A stretch of 9,503 nt of DNA from Burkholderiales bacterium (GCA_030828265.1 JAURCW010000035.1:1-9503); one strand, 5' to 3'; counted from the first letter of the stretch, positions 1 to 8,209 are shown. Translations and numbers: made by a program. The notes: generated by a model from the sequence alone, not told the origin.

Positions 1-489
1 CCAGACTTCAAAACCCTTGGCCGTGACGCCAGAGGCTTCAGGGTCTGCGAGGGCTTGACGAATGAGATCGCGCTGGGTCGGCCAATGCCCGTGGCCCTGG
101 AAGAAGGAATTTAATGCCTCCCATGGTTGGGTTGAAGGCTGCCCACGAAAAGCCTCAGTGGCTGTATCGAGGCATCGACACCATTGGCTTGAACGAACCG
201 CCGAAGGGGTAAGCCCTCGGTCACGAAACCACTGCCCGAAGGCTCGGGCCTGGGCGCGGCCCTCGGGCGATAAATTACGCTGTGTACTGCAGTCTTCGAG
301 CCGAAAGTTGTCGGGGTCACCAATGCCAGAAAAAGTCGCCGAGTGGCGAATAAGAACCACGGTGCCTGGCACGGCCAATGCGTTCTGAAGTGCGCTTGCA
401 TCCAGTCGTTGCTCGGCAAAAGACGGGGCTGCGCCTAGGAAAAAGCAGGCAAGGCAGAATACGAAAAGCCTAGGCAGTGCGCTTTGCAT
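1..489 (-). CDS. Exported histidine phosphatase family protein (N-terminal part, runs off left edge)
   Basis: Reading from the ATG at 489-487 the frame stays open for 163 codons to the window edge, so the C-terminus is missing. Residues 1-25 form a signal peptide: a basic start, a hydrophobic stretch (LFVFCLACFFLGA) and an A-x-A-like site before EQ, predicting export to the periplasm. The histidine phosphatase motif follows as VVLIRHSAT, with Arg48 and the phospho-accepting His49 (RHS instead of the commoner RHG). Next come a GDPDNFRLEDC stretch, the NLSPEGRAQAR helix, and SSQWCRCLDTA (100-110) with the second active-site Arg105. The second catalytic histidine would lie beyond the edge. A strong AGGAG sits 8 bases before the ATG and fixes the start. 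The gene diverges from the OsmC gene. Members of this family remove phosphate from small molecules or proteins; the substrate here is unknown. The family is clear, the role is not. Confidence 0.85.
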   Translation of the reverse strand, partial: MQSALPRLFVFCLACFFLGAAPSFAEQRLDASALQNALAVPGTVVLIRHSATFSGIGDPDNFRLEDCSTQRNLSPEGRAQARAFGQWFRDRGLTPSAVRSSQWCRCLDTATEAFRGQPSTQPWEALNSFFQGHGHWPTQRDLIRQALADPEASGVTAKGFEVW

Positions 490-529
490 TTTTAACTCTC
501 CTTTTTACAGTGCTTGAAAGGTCCATGCC
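490..529. promoter_or_regulatory. Divergent 40-bp intergenic region with ribosome-binding sites facing both ways
   Basis: Only 40 bases separate the start codons of the phosphatase (minus) and OsmC (plus) genes. The minus side carries AAGGAG 8 bases before its ATG. The plus side carries GAAAGG (516-521) 8 bases before the ATG at 530. There is no room for two full promoters, so the -35/-10 elements must lie inside the opposite gene. I saw no convincing sigma-70 pair in either direction. Confidence 0.5.
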
Positions 530-955
530 ATGTCTTCTTCCGCCACCATCGAAGCAACCCTTAACCGCGTCAATGGTTTAACCACCATGTTAACCAACGG
601 TCGCCATCGCTGGGTCGCCGATGTCCCTAAAACGCTTGGATCAGACGATACCGCGCCCGATCCCCACGACCTTCTTGACTCTGCGCTTGCGGCCTGCACA
701 GTTCTTACGCTTGAGCTCTACCTTAAGCGTAAGCCTGACTGGCAGGTCGATCGTATTCGGTGCCGGGTGGTACGCATATCAGAGACTCGAGGCGAAGACG
801 GTAAGGTGGACTATCAGCTCAAACGAATTGTTAAAGTCGAAGGCGCTTTAAGCCCCGAACAAGAGGGCAGACTTATTGAAATCGCGAACAAATGCCCCAT
901 CCACCGCCTGCTTGAAGGTCGCACGCATATTGAAACGGCCCTCGATCTTGACTAA
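530..955 (+). CDS. OsmC family protein (probable thiol peroxidase-type stress enzyme)
   Basis: A complete protein of 141 residues, the usual size for OsmC/Ohr/YhfA-type proteins. The family signature is present: an N-terminal beta-rich half (residues 8-32, with HRWVADVP), the DPHDLLDSALAACTVLTLEL helix carrying Cys56, and a C-terminal IANKCPIHRLLEG motif carrying Cys122. In this family the paired cysteines reduce organic hydroperoxides, and the active sites form at a dimer interface in the cytoplasm. Cys78 is an additional cysteine of no known role. The sequence around Cys122 (cysteine, proline, hydrophobic, His-Arg) points to the general OsmC-like branch rather than classical Ohr; I cannot assign a subfamily. 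GAAAGG 8 bases upstream supports the start. It is transcribed convergently with gltD, which ends 54 bases away, and divergently from the phosphatase gene. Confidence 0.9.
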   Translation: MSSSATIEATLNRVNGLTTMLTNGRHRWVADVPKTLGSDDTAPDPHDLLDSALAACTVLTLELYLKRKPDWQVDRIRCRVVRISETRGEDGKVDYQLKRIVKVEGALSPEQEGRLIEIANKCPIHRLLEGRTHIETALDLD

Positions 956-1009
956 GACTTAGCCGGCTTAAAAGTGCAGCTAACACTTGCCGCCAACCAA
1001 GGCCTGAAG
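956..1009. terminator. Convergent intergenic region with a weak hairpin, possible end of the gltBD transcript
   Basis: The OsmC gene and gltD end tail to tail here. The arms AAGTG (972-976) and CACTT (984-988) can pair around a 7-base loop. On the minus strand the hairpin is followed by only a short T run (CACTTTTAAG), so it is at best a weak intrinsic terminator for gltBD. Beside it lie two short palindromes, CTAAGACTTAG (952-962, spanning the OsmC stop codon) and AGCCGGCT (961-968). Nothing else was recognised. Confidence 0.3.
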
Positions 1010-2476
1010 TTAACGCGGCAAAACCGAGGCACCCATTAAGAAGCTGTCAATTGCTCGGGCGGCCTGACGGCCCTCACGAATCGCCCAGACCACCAGGGAC
1101 TGACCCCGACGCATGTCACCGGCCGCAAAAACCTTAGGCACATTCGTGCTGTAGGCGGTGTCGCCATCGGTGTCTGACTTGGCGTTGCCACGCGTATCTT
1201 TATCAACACCAAAGGCCTCAAGCACCGAGCCCACCGGCGAGACAAAGCCCATCGCAAGCAAAACCAAATCGGCAGGAAAGATCTGCTCACTTCCTGCTAC
1301 CTCTTGCATCTTGCCGTCTCTCCACTCCACCTTCACGGCCTTAAGCCCTGTAAGGCGCCCCTTTTCGCCAAGAAATTCTTTGGTTGCAATCGCAAACTCG
1401 CGGTCACAGCCCTCTTCGTGGCTGGATGAGGTTCGAAGCTTCTGAGGCCAATACGGCCAGACGAGAGGCTTATTCTCTTCTTCAGGTGGCATGGGCATCA
1501 GTTCAAACTGGGTGACTGACTTGGCGCCATGGCGATTACTTGTGCCCACACAGTCGGACCCCGTATCACCACCGCCAATCACCACCACATGCTTGCCATC
1601 CGCGCGAATTTGGCTGGACACCTTATCGCCGGCGTTCACCTTGTTTTGGGTGGGAAGGAACTCCATAGCAAAGTGAACGCCTTGAAGTTCGCGACCAGGC
1701 ACGGGAAGATCCCGGGGCTGTTCAGCACCTCCCGTAAGCAAGACCGCATCGAAAGTTTCTAGCAGTTGATTCGGGCTTAAGGTTTTCTTGGCCCAGTTCG
1801 TGACCTTGGTGTCCTTAGGAAGCTCGGCAACGAGCACGCCCGTCTCAAAGACCACACCCTCGGCCTTCATCTGATCCATGCGTCGATCGATATGAGTCTT
1901 TTCCATTTTGAAGTCGGGAATGCCGTATCGAAGCAGGCCACCCACACGATCATTCTTCTCAAAGACAGTCACATCGTGACCCACGCGAGCAAGCTGCTGG
2001 GCGGCGGCAAGGCCCGCTGGGCCCGAGCCAACGACAGCCACTTTCTTGCCTGTCTTTTGGCTAGGTGGCTGCGGAACCACCCAGCCCTCCTTCCAGCCGC
2101 GGTCAATGATGGCATGTTCAATGGATTTAATACCCACCGCATCGTTGTTAAGGTTCAAGGTGCAGGCCGCCTCGCAAGGCGCGGGGCAGATGCGCCCGGT
2201 GAACTCGGGAAAGTTGTTTGTGGAATGAAGGGTGTCCAAGGCCTGCTTCCACTGATGCTGATAAACCAGGTCATTGAAGTCAGGAATGATGTTGTTCACT
2301 GGGCAGCCGTTGTTACAAAACGGAATGCCGCAGTCCATGCAGCGCGCCGCTTGTTTGGCAGCATCTTCTTCGGCAAGCCCAATAACAAATTCTTTGTAGT
2401 GCTTAACGCGTTTGTCGGCGGGCTCGTAACCCTCTTCGATACGTTGCAGTTCTAAAAACCCTGTTGCCTTACCCAT
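1010..2476 (-). CDS. gltD: Glutamate synthase (NADPH) small (beta) subunit
   Basis: A complete protein of 488 residues, normal for bacterial GltD. It oxidises NADPH and passes electrons through FAD and iron-sulfur clusters to the GltB subunit, which makes glutamate from glutamine and 2-oxoglutarate. Residues 1-120 are the iron-sulfur adaptor, with Cys46, Cys49, Cys54 and Cys58 in a C-x2-C-x4-C-x3-C pattern and a second set at Cys97, Cys101 and Cys105. Residues 146-155 ([10 protein letters not shown]) form the FAD Rossmann fingerprint, followed by [20 protein letters not shown]. Residues 297-308 ([12 protein letters not shown]) form the NADPH-binding fold. The C-terminal FAD contact is [12 protein letters not shown] (449-460). 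GAAAGGA 8 bases before the ATG fixes the start; an out-of-frame ATG lies 5 bases upstream. It follows gltB by 32 bases on the same strand and is surely co-transcribed. Confidence 0.97.
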   Translation of the reverse strand: MGKATGFLELQRIEEGYEPADKRVKHYKEFVIGLAEEDAAKQAARCMDCGIPFCNNGCPVNNIIPDFNDLVYQHQWKQALDTLHSTNNFPEFTGRICPAPCEAACTLNLNNDAVGIKSIEHAIIDRGWKEGWVVPQPPSQKTGKKVAVVGSGPAGLAAAQQLARVGHDVTVFEKNDRVGGLLRYGIPDFKMEKTHIDRRMDQMKAEGVVFETGVLVAELPKDTKVTNWAKKTLSPNQLLETFDAVLLTGGAEQPRDLPVPGRELQGVHFAMEFLPTQNKVNAGDKVSSQIRADGKHVVVIGGGDTGSDCVGTSNRHGAKSVTQFELMPMPPEEENKPLVWPYWPQKLRTSSSHEEGCDREFAIATKEFLGEKGRLTGLKAVKVEWRDGKMQEVAGSEQIFPADLVLLAMGFVSPVGSVLEAFGVDKDTRGNAKSDTDGDTAYSTNVPKVFAAGDMRRGQSLVVWAIREGRQAARAIDSFLMGASVLPR

Positions 2477-2484
2477 GGCATTGT

Positions 2485-2508
2485 TCCTTTCGTAAACGGC
2501 TTTTACAA
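2485..2508 (-). promoter_or_regulatory. gltB-gltD intercistronic hairpin and gltD ribosome-binding site
   Basis: In the mRNA, TTGTAAA (2508-2502) can pair with TTTACGA (2496-2490) around the loop AGCCG: seven pairs including one G-U. The 3' arm touches the gltD Shine-Dalgarno sequence AAAGGA (2490-2485). The stem is AT-rich and weak, and no U-tract follows, so it is not a terminator. It could mildly affect gltD initiation or RNA stability; that is inference. Confidence 0.35.
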
Positions 2509-5500
2509 CTAGACAAGATTGGCAGCCTTCGAGGCCTGACCCTCGGCATCGGAAGAGGCCAGGCTTCGGGCGTAGATCTCACCAAGCGCCCTGCGGTACT
2601 CATTCGGGAAGACCTTTACAAACCTCGACCGCGCAGTGGCCCACTGATCAAGAAGTTCGCGCGCCCGAGCACTGCCGGTCCAGCGATGATGGTCTTCAAT
2701 AAGCTCTTTAAGCTGTTGCTCATCGGCCTGACCACGATGCCAAATGGCACGATCGACTGTCTTTTCTTGATCGGCTATTGCAAGCAAGGGTTCAAGCTGC
2801 ACCATGGCCATGTTGCAGCGGCTTGCGAACTGTCCGTCCTCGTCGTAAACATAGGCCACGCCACCCGACATACCGGCTGCGAAGTTGCGGCCCGTTAGGC
2901 CTAAGACCACCACAGTTCCGCCCGTCATGTACTCGCAGCCGTGATCACCCGTACCCTCCACAACCGCCGAGGCGCCTGAAAGGCGCACAGCAAAACGCTC
3001 ACCAGCCACACCACGGAAGAAGGCTTCGCCCGAGGTGGCGCCGTAGAGCACCGTATTACCGACCACAATGTTTTCATGGGCCTGGCCCCGAAAATCAATC
3101 GAAGGTCGGACAACTACACGGCCACCGGACAAGCCCTTGCCGGTGTAGTCATTAGCGTCACCAATAAGGTAAAGCGTAATGCCCTTTGCAAGAAAGGCAC
3201 CGAAGGACTGACCACCGGTTCCCTCAAGCTGAATGCGCAGGGTGTCGTCGGGAAGGCCTTCAGGGTAACGCTTAACCAACTCACCCGAGAGCATGGCGCC
3301 CACCGTGCGATTGACGTTTTGGGCCGTCTCCATAAATTGAAGCTTTTCGCCGCGCTCAAGAGTGGCCTGAGACTTGGCGATGAGCCTGTTATCCAGTGCC
3401 TTAGCAAGGCCATGGTCCTGAGTTTGTGAATGCCGCATCTCCTGTGCATCGGTCACTGCGGGCTGATAAAAGAGCCTTGAGAAATCAAGGCCGCGGGCCT
3501 TCCAGTGGTCAAGGCCCTTACGCGTGTCAAGAAGATCGGTGCGGCCAACCAGGTCATCAAACTTAGCAATGCCAAGCTGAGCCATGATGGTACGTACCTC
3601 TTCAGCCACAAAGAAAAAGTAGTTCACGACATGCTCAGGCCGACCCTGAAACTTCTTACGCAAGACAGGGTCTTGCGTGGCCACACCCACAGGGCAGGTA
3701 TTCAGATGACACTTGCGCATCATGATGCAGCCCGCCGTGACCAGGGGGGCAGTCGCAAACCCCATCTCATCAGCGCCAAGCAAGGCGGCAATCACAACGT
3801 CACGCCCCGTCTTCATCTGACCATCGGCCTGAACCCGAATACGACTGCGCAGACCATTCAACACCAGGGTCTGCTGAGTCTCCGCGAGGCCAATTTCCCA
3901 GGGCGAGCCGGCATGCTTAATGGAAGATAAAGGCGAAGCGCCTGTGCCACCGTCGTGGCCTGCAATCACAACATGGTCGGCCTTGGCCTTGGCCACACCC
4001 GCCGCCACCGTACCCACGCCAATCTCAGAGACCAGCTTGACCGAGATGTCGGCATGGGCAGCCACGTTCTTTAAGTCATGAATCAGCTGGGCAAGGTCCT
4101 CGATGGAATAGATGTCATGGTGAGGGGGTGGGGAGATCAGGCCAACGCCTGGCACCGAATGACGAAGCTCACCGATGTAGTCGGAGACCTTCCCGCCAGG
4201 TAACTGCCCGCCCTCACCAGGCTTGGCGCCTTGCGCCATTTTGATCTGAACCTGATCCGCCGAGACCAGGTATTCGGTGGTGACCCCGAACCGGCCCGAG
4301 GCTACCTGCTTGATTTTGGAACGAAGACTGTCACCGGGCTGCAGGGGGTAGTCGGACTCCACCTGAGCCGCGCCAATCACAGAGGCCAGGGTCTGGCCTT
4401 CACCCAACGTCTTACCCTGCATCTCATCGCGATACCGACGCTTGTCCTCACCCCCCTCGCCCGTGTTGGACTTTCCACCGATGCGATTCATGGCCACCGC
4501 AAGGGTTGTATGCGCCTCGGTCGAAATGGAACCTAGGGACATGGCGCCTGTGGCAAACCGCTTCACAATTTCGGAGGCGGGCTCCACCTCATCGATGGAA
4601 ATGGCCTGCGAGGGATCCACCTTGAATTCAAACAGGCCTCGCAGCGTCATGTGACGTCGGGTCTGGTCGTTAATAATCTGGGCGTACTCCTTATAAGAGG
4701 AGTACTGATTCGCACGGCTGGCATGCTGCAATTTAGCAATGGCGTCGGGGGTCCACATATGTTCTTCGCCCCGTACGCGCCAGGCATACTCCCCACCGGG
4801 ATCAAGCCGATCGGCAAGCACTGGGTCGTTGCCAAACGCCTGGGCATGGGTGCGCAAGGCCTCTTCGGCCATCTCAAAGACACCAATGCCCTCTACCATG
4901 CTTGGCGTGCCGGTAAAGTACTTTTCGATGGTGGCCGAGTTAATACCGATGGCCTCGAAAATCTGCGCCCCACAGTAAGACATGTAGGTTGAGATGCCCA
5001 TCTTCGACATGATCTTTGAGAGGCCTTTGCCAATGGCCTTCACGTAGTTGGCAATGGCCTTCTCCGAACTTAGCTCGCCCTGAAGATCTTTGTGGAAGTC
5101 AGCAATGGTCTCCATGGCGAGATAGGGATGGACCGCCTCAGCGCCGTAACCCGCAAGCACGGCAAAGTGATGAATCTCCCGGGCAGAGCCTGTCTCCACG
5201 ACGAGGCCTGCCTGGGTTCTCAGGCCCTGCCGCACCAGATGTTGATGCACGGCTGAAAGAGCTAACAAGGCAGGAATGGCAACCCTGTCAGCGGCCACGG
5301 CACGGTCGCTAAGGATAAGAATATTGGCGCCGGCCTGAATGGCCTCCACGGCCTCTGCGCAAAGCGTGGCCAGCTTGGCCTCAATACCCTCTTTACCCCA
5401 CTGCACCGGGTAAACGATGTCAATGACCTGGCTGCGAAATTTCCCACGTGTATGCGTCTCAATGCCCCTTAGCCTTTGCATATCGGCGAAGTCAAGAATG

Positions 5501-7320
5501 GGCTGGCTGACCTCAAGCCGCAGCGGCGGGTTGACCTGGTTAATGTCAAGCAGGTTGGGGCGCGGACCAACGAAGGAAACCAGTGACATCACAATGGCTT
5601 CACGAATGGGGTCGATGGGCGGGTTGGTGACCTGGGCAAAGAGCTGCTTGAAGTAGTGGTAAAGCGGCTTGCTTCGATTCGAAAGAACGGCAAGTGGAGA
5701 GTCATTGCCCATTGAGCCCACCGCCTCTTCACCCGCCTGAGCCATAGGCGCTAGCAAGAACTTAATGTCCTCTTGGGTAAAGCCAAAGGCCTGCTGACGA
5801 TCCAGTAATGGAATAGGACTGACCGAAGCATGGTTGGATGCTGCGTCATCAAGGCTTGCAAGCTCAATGCGCACGTCTTCAATCCATTGCTTGTAGGGCC
5901 TGCCTTTGGACAGCGAGGCCTTAAGCTCATCGTCGTGAATCATGCGGCCCTGCTCAAGGTCAATTAAGAACATCTTTCCAGGCTGAAGCCGCCATTTGCG
6001 AATGATGCGGCTCTCGGGCACGGGAAGCACGCCCGACTCGGAGGCCATAATCACAAGATCGTCATCGGTTACGCAGTAGCGCGAAGGGCGCAGACCATTA
6101 CGATCAAGCGTGGCACCGATTTGCCGGCCGTCAGTGAACACCAGAGACGCCGGTCCATCCCAGGGCTCCATCATGGCAGCGTGGTATTCGTAAAAAGCCC
6201 TTCGGGCGGGGTCCATGCTGGTGTGCTGCTCCCAAGGCTCGGGAATCATCATCATGACCGCATGCGCCAAGGGGTAGCCTGCGGCCACCAAAAGCTCAAG
6301 GCAGTTGTCAAAGGTGGCTGTGTCGGACTGCCCGGGAAAGCTTATGGGATAAAGTTTTTTAAGGTCTTGGCCTAGAACGGGCGAGGACATTACACCCTCG
6401 CGAGCCCGCATCCAGTTGTAATTACCTTTGACCGTGTTGATCTCGCCGTTATGGGCAACCATTCGATAAGGATGCGCCAGAGGCCACTCAGGAAAGGTGT
6501 TGGTTGAAAAACGCTGATGCACAAGGGCAAGCGCGGAAACACAGTCGGGATGGCCAAGGTCGTTGTAATACTCGCCCACCTGGTCGGCAAGCAAAAGGCC
6601 CTTGTAGACAATGGTGCGGCTCGACATCGAGACCACGTAGTACTCCTTGCTATGCTGAAGCTGCAAGGACTGAATGGCACTGGAGGCTGTCTTACGAATT
6701 ACAAAAAGCTTACGCTCAAGCGCGTCTTGCACCACCACGTCTCCACCACGACCAATAAAAATCTGACGCATGACCGGTTCTTTCTCGCGCACACGAGGGG
6801 ACATAGGCATATCGGCATTCGTGGGTACATCGCGCCAGCCAAGAAGAACTTGGCCCTCGGCACGAACAGCCTGCTCCAAGGCTCGCTCACAAGCCAGCCT
6901 CGAGGCATGCTCCTTTGGAAGAAAGACCATGCCCACGCCGTATTCGCCTGGCGGGGGAAGTTGAACGCCCTGCTTTGCCATCTCCGCCACGAAATACTCG
7001 TGGGGAATTTGAAGCAAAATGCCTGCGCCGTCGCCCATAAGTGCATCGGCCCCCACCGCACCACGATGGTCAAGATTGCGAAGAATCTGCAGGCCCTGCT
7101 GAACGATGCTGTGACTCTTTTGCCCCTTAATGTGAGCCACAAATCCCACGCCGCAGGCGTCATGCTCCATAGAGGCCTGATACAGGCCTTCGAGGCTTGC
7201 CTGAGATCGTGATTCCTGGCTCACCGAGCCCTTGTTATCTGCCTGAGAGTTAATTCCCTCATGGGCCCCCGACGCCTCGGTTGACTTCGCGAGGCTGCTA
7301 GTAAACGAGATGGTCTGCAT
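2509..7320 (-). CDS. gltB: Glutamate synthase (NADPH) large (alpha) subunit
   Basis: A complete protein of 1603 residues, slightly longer than the usual roughly 1480-1580. Glutamine is hydrolysed in the N-terminal amidotransferase domain, and ammonia is channelled to the FMN site, where 2-oxoglutarate is aminated to glutamate. The class II amidotransferase nucleophile is Cys56 in EHDACGVGF, exposed after autocleavage of the leader. [14 protein letters not shown] (Asn291) belongs to the same domain, which runs to about residue 430. A central domain follows. The FMN domain spans about 840-1240, with MSLGSIS from Met927, [10 protein letters not shown] around His1122, and the 3Fe-4S cysteines Cys1198, Cys1204 and Cys1209 in MRKCHLNTC. 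The C-terminal GXGXG beta-helix is at about 1290-1500 and includes [11 protein letters not shown] (Cys1462). AGGAG 8 bases before the ATG supports this start, giving an unusually long Ser-rich 55-residue leader. gltD follows 32 bases downstream. Confidence 0.97.
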   Translation of the reverse strand: MQTISFTSSLAKSTEASGAHEGINSQADNKGSVSQESRSQASLEGLYQASMEHDACGVGFVAHIKGQKSHSIVQQGLQILRNLDHRGAVGADALMGDGAGILLQIPHEYFVAEMAKQGVQLPPPGEYGVGMVFLPKEHASRLACERALEQAVRAEGQVLLGWRDVPTNADMPMSPRVREKEPVMRQIFIGRGGDVVVQDALERKLFVIRKTASSAIQSLQLQHSKEYYVVSMSSRTIVYKGLLLADQVGEYYNDLGHPDCVSALALVHQRFSTNTFPEWPLAHPYRMVAHNGEINTVKGNYNWMRAREGVMSSPVLGQDLKKLYPISFPGQSDTATFDNCLELLVAAGYPLAHAVMMMIPEPWEQHTSMDPARRAFYEYHAAMMEPWDGPASLVFTDGRQIGATLDRNGLRPSRYCVTDDDLVIMASESGVLPVPESRIIRKWRLQPGKMFLIDLEQGRMIHDDELKASLSKGRPYKQWIEDVRIELASLDDAASNHASVSPIPLLDRQQAFGFTQEDIKFLLAPMAQAGEEAVGSMGNDSPLAVLSNRSKPLYHYFKQLFAQVTNPPIDPIREAIVMSLVSFVGPRPNLLDINQVNPPLRLEVSQPILDFADMQRLRGIETHTRGKFRSQVIDIVYPVQWGKEGIEAKLATLCAEAVEAIQAGANILILSDRAVAADRVAIPALLALSAVHQHLVRQGLRTQAGLVVETGSAREIHHFAVLAGYGAEAVHPYLAMETIADFHKDLQGELSSEKAIANYVKAIGKGLSKIMSKMGISTYMSYCGAQIFEAIGINSATIEKYFTGTPSMVEGIGVFEMAEEALRTHAQAFGNDPVLADRLDPGGEYAWRVRGEEHMWTPDAIAKLQHASRANQYSSYKEYAQIINDQTRRHMTLRGLFEFKVDPSQAISIDEVEPASEIVKRFATGAMSLGSISTEAHTTLAVAMNRIGGKSNTGEGGEDKRRYRDEMQGKTLGEGQTLASVIGAAQVESDYPLQPGDSLRSKIKQVASGRFGVTTEYLVSADQVQIKMAQGAKPGEGGQLPGGKVSDYIGELRHSVPGVGLISPPPHHDIYSIEDLAQLIHDLKNVAAHADISVKLVSEIGVGTVAAGVAKAKADHVVIAGHDGGTGASPLSSIKHAGSPWEIGLAETQQTLVLNGLRSRIRVQADGQMKTGRDVVIAALLGADEMGFATAPLVTAGCIMMRKCHLNTCPVGVATQDPVLRKKFQGRPEHVVNYFFFVAEEVRTIMAQLGIAKFDDLVGRTDLLDTRKGLDHWKARGLDFSRLFYQPAVTDAQEMRHSQTQDHGLAKALDNRLIAKSQATLERGEKLQFMETAQNVNRTVGAMLSGELVKRYPEGLPDDTLRIQLEGTGGQSFGAFLAKGITLYLIGDANDYTGKGLSGGRVVVRPSIDFRGQAHENIVVGNTVLYGATSGEAFFRGVAGERFAVRLSGASAVVEGTGDHGCEYMTGGTVVVLGLTGRNFAAGMSGGVAYVYDEDGQFASRCNMAMVQLEPLLAIADQEKTVDRAIWHRGQADEQQLKELIEDHHRWTGSARARELLDQWATARSRFVKVFPNEYRRALGEIYARSLASSDAEGQASKAANLV

Positions 7321-7328
7321 AGATCAGG

Positions 7329-7333
7329 CTCCT
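7329..7333 (-). promoter_or_regulatory. gltB ribosome-binding site that decides the start
   Basis: AGGAG lies 8 bases before the ATG at 7320-7318. The only other in-frame ATG close to the catalytic cysteine (Met51, at 7170) has no comparable purine block, so the longer start is preferred. Confidence 0.75.
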
Positions 7334-7346
7334 GCCCGTGCCGGGC
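7334..7346 (-). promoter_or_regulatory. GC-rich hairpin abutting the gltB ribosome-binding site
   Basis: In the gltB leader RNA, GCCCG and CGGGC pair perfectly around the 3-base loop GCA, and the last stem base is immediately followed by AGGAG. A competing short pairing, GGC-AGGA-GCC, would place the Shine-Dalgarno sequence in a loop. No T-tract follows on either strand, so it is not a terminator. Control of translation is inference only. Confidence 0.4.
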
Positions 7347-7384
7347 TTAAAAACAAGGGTGTCTTTGGAACGGAAAAGGCCTCG

Positions 7385-7413
7385 ATTATGACGAAGTTTT
7401 GACGAGCTGCGAC
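7385..7413 (-). promoter_or_regulatory. Candidate gltBD promoter with phased TGACGA repeats
   Basis: CATAAT (7390-7385) matches five of six bases of a sigma-70 -10 box. At 17 bases the -35 position reads GTCGCA, only three of six, so the promoter would need an activator or is wrong. TGACGA (plus-strand reading) occurs at 7389-7394 and 7400-7405, exactly 11 bases apart, with another GACG at 7411-7414. The repeats overlap the -10 and spacer, as an operator would. The inferred transcript start would give a leader of about 55-60 bases. Confidence 0.3.
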
Positions 7414-7454
7414 GTAGAAGTGCCCAGAAACCCTTGTGGTAGAGACCTAAAAAA

Positions 7455-7514
7455 TAGGGTCAGAACAGAATTAATGGTAGCCAGGCCCCAAATGAAATTT
7501 AATTAGGGACAGAT
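7455..7514. repeat. Paired short repeats at the 3' end of the transposase-like gene
   Basis: TAGGGTCAGA (7455-7464) and TAGGGACAGA (7504-7513) are direct repeats matching at 9 of 10 bases, 49 bases apart. Between them the arms AATTAA (7469-7474) and TTAATT (7499-7504) form an inverted repeat. The stop codon of the transposase-like gene (7501-7499) lies inside the second unit. Sequences of the type GGGTCAGA/GGGACAGA next to AT-rich blocks are, from memory, common beside genes of this transposase family, which suggests a remnant element end. No matching copy is visible at the 5' side of the gene near 8203. Confidence 0.45.
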
Positions 7515-8203
7515 GCGGGCTTTGTGGGCCGCCCTCTTGGCCTGGAGATCCAGAGCTCACGCTCCGCCTCGGGTAACCGGGCCCAAAGCTGCTCCCCCAA
7601 CATAGGCCTGGCCGAGCGCAAATGCTGCCAAGGGTCAGGCAGCCGATCGGGGGGGTCTCGAATCAGCTCGGAAAAACGTGCCTCTCGCTCAAAGGGCGTA
7701 TTACCAAGCTGCCAATAGCTATCGATGGGGCGAAAGGGTGCGGCAGAGCTTTGTTGGCGGTGACCGAGCACAAGACTGCCTGTGGTCCAATGCCAGGCAA
7801 GCAGCTGCTCACCAAGGCCAAGCTGCAGCGGTCGCCATTCAAGCCAGCTCAAAAGCTCCAGGCCGTAAGCCTGCGCATCGATCCAGTAGCTTCTGTATCG
7901 ACCCTCCCAAGGCGAGCCCCTTAGGGCCCAGCGTCCGTTGAAATGCCTTACGTAGCGCCGGCCCGTCTGTTGAAGGACGGCTGAGAGCGCATCGTTGCGC
8001 TGAGGACAGACCATCCAATGAGCTTCGGACTCAAGCAGGCACCAGCCATGAACAATTAACCCCCGTCCAAGGGCAGACTGACAGAAAGCCCGAAAGTACT
8101 GCTCCCGATCGATGTCATCTCTTAAGAAGGCTTGGCCACTGTGGCCAAGCTGGGCCAAGTGATAAACCCTTCCGGCCGTGGCCTCACGGGGCCGTCTTGC
8201 CAT
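7499..8203 (-). CDS. Y1/HUH transposase-like protein (REP-associated type) with substituted active-site residues
   Basis: A 234-residue intact frame. The N-terminus (MARRPREATAGRVYHLAQLG), the RDDIDREQYFRAF region, GRRYVRHFNGRW (81-92), WEGRYRSYWIDAQAY (99-113), the SYWQLGNTPFEREARFSELI region and the basic RPRGRPTK tail align by eye with full-length REP-associated (IS200-like) transposases, which cut single-stranded DNA with an HUH histidine pair and a tyrosine. Here the HUH position reads CLLESEAHWMV: Glu60-Ala-His62, so the first histidine is lost. The segment matching the usual LRYIHLNPVRAGL is LSWLEWRPLQLGL (118-130), putting Trp120 where the nucleophilic tyrosine belongs. It starts 6 bases after the aroB stop, with a weak AGGA 10 bases before its ATG, and ends inside a repeat. 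A canonical transposition activity looks unlikely; it could be a domesticated DNA-binding protein or a decaying gene that is still open. Confidence 0.75.
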   Translation of the reverse strand: MARRPREATAGRVYHLAQLGHSGQAFLRDDIDREQYFRAFCQSALGRGLIVHGWCLLESEAHWMVCPQRNDALSAVLQQTGRRYVRHFNGRWALRGSPWEGRYRSYWIDAQAYGLELLSWLEWRPLQLGLGEQLLAWHWTTGSLVLGHRQQSSAAPFRPIDSYWQLGNTPFEREARFSELIRDPPDRLPDPWQHLRSARPMLGEQLWARLPEAERELWISRPRGRPTKPASVPN

Positions 8204-8209
8204 GGCGAA

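Larger units (their letters stand above)
7321..7498 (-). promoter_or_regulatory. gltB leader and upstream region (178 bp)
   Basis: This is the only sizeable non-coding stretch, between the transposase-like gene and gltB. From the gltB side it holds the ribosome-binding site, a GC-rich hairpin, one arm of an 8-bp inverted repeat (7353-7360, partner at 7430-7437), a candidate -10 CATAAT (7390-7385), phased TGACGA repeats, an A-rich run (T-rich on the gltB sense strand, 7449-7454), and repeat sequence associated with the end of the transposase-like gene. A promoter for gltBD must lie here unless transcription continues from aroB. I do not recognise a known regulator's consensus. Confidence 0.5.

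Noticed and set aside
62..388. Plus-strand open frame of 108 codons
   Set aside because: Antisense to the phosphatase gene, rich in Arg and Trp, with no recognisable domain or ribosome-binding site.
111..419. Minus-strand open frame of 102 codons
   Set aside because: It overlaps the phosphatase gene in another frame. The 489-to-edge frame has a signal peptide, RHS and CRC motifs and a strong ribosome-binding site; this one has none.
1892..2455. Plus-strand open frame of 187 codons inside gltD
   Set aside because: Mirror frame of a GC-biased gene; gltD is unambiguous and the antisense product shows no family features.
2509..7170. Shorter gltB start at Met51
   Set aside because: It would leave a short leader as in Escherichia coli, but it lacks a purine block, whereas the start at 7320 has AGGAG at ideal spacing. 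Kept only as an alternative.
6517..7212. Plus-strand open frame of 231 codons opposite the gltB amidotransferase domain
   Set aside because: Long but antisense to a highly conserved domain; the product is His/Lys/Leu-rich without motifs, consistent with a shadow.
7441..7460. A-rich run with CCTA/TAGG arms as an intrinsic terminator
   Set aside because: The stem is only four AT-containing pairs around a run of A, and no stable GC hairpin precedes the T-run on the minus strand.
7321..7498. Riboswitch or glutamine-type RNA element upstream of gltB
   Set aside because: I could not match the short leader to a known riboswitch core; the pairings seen are small and separate.
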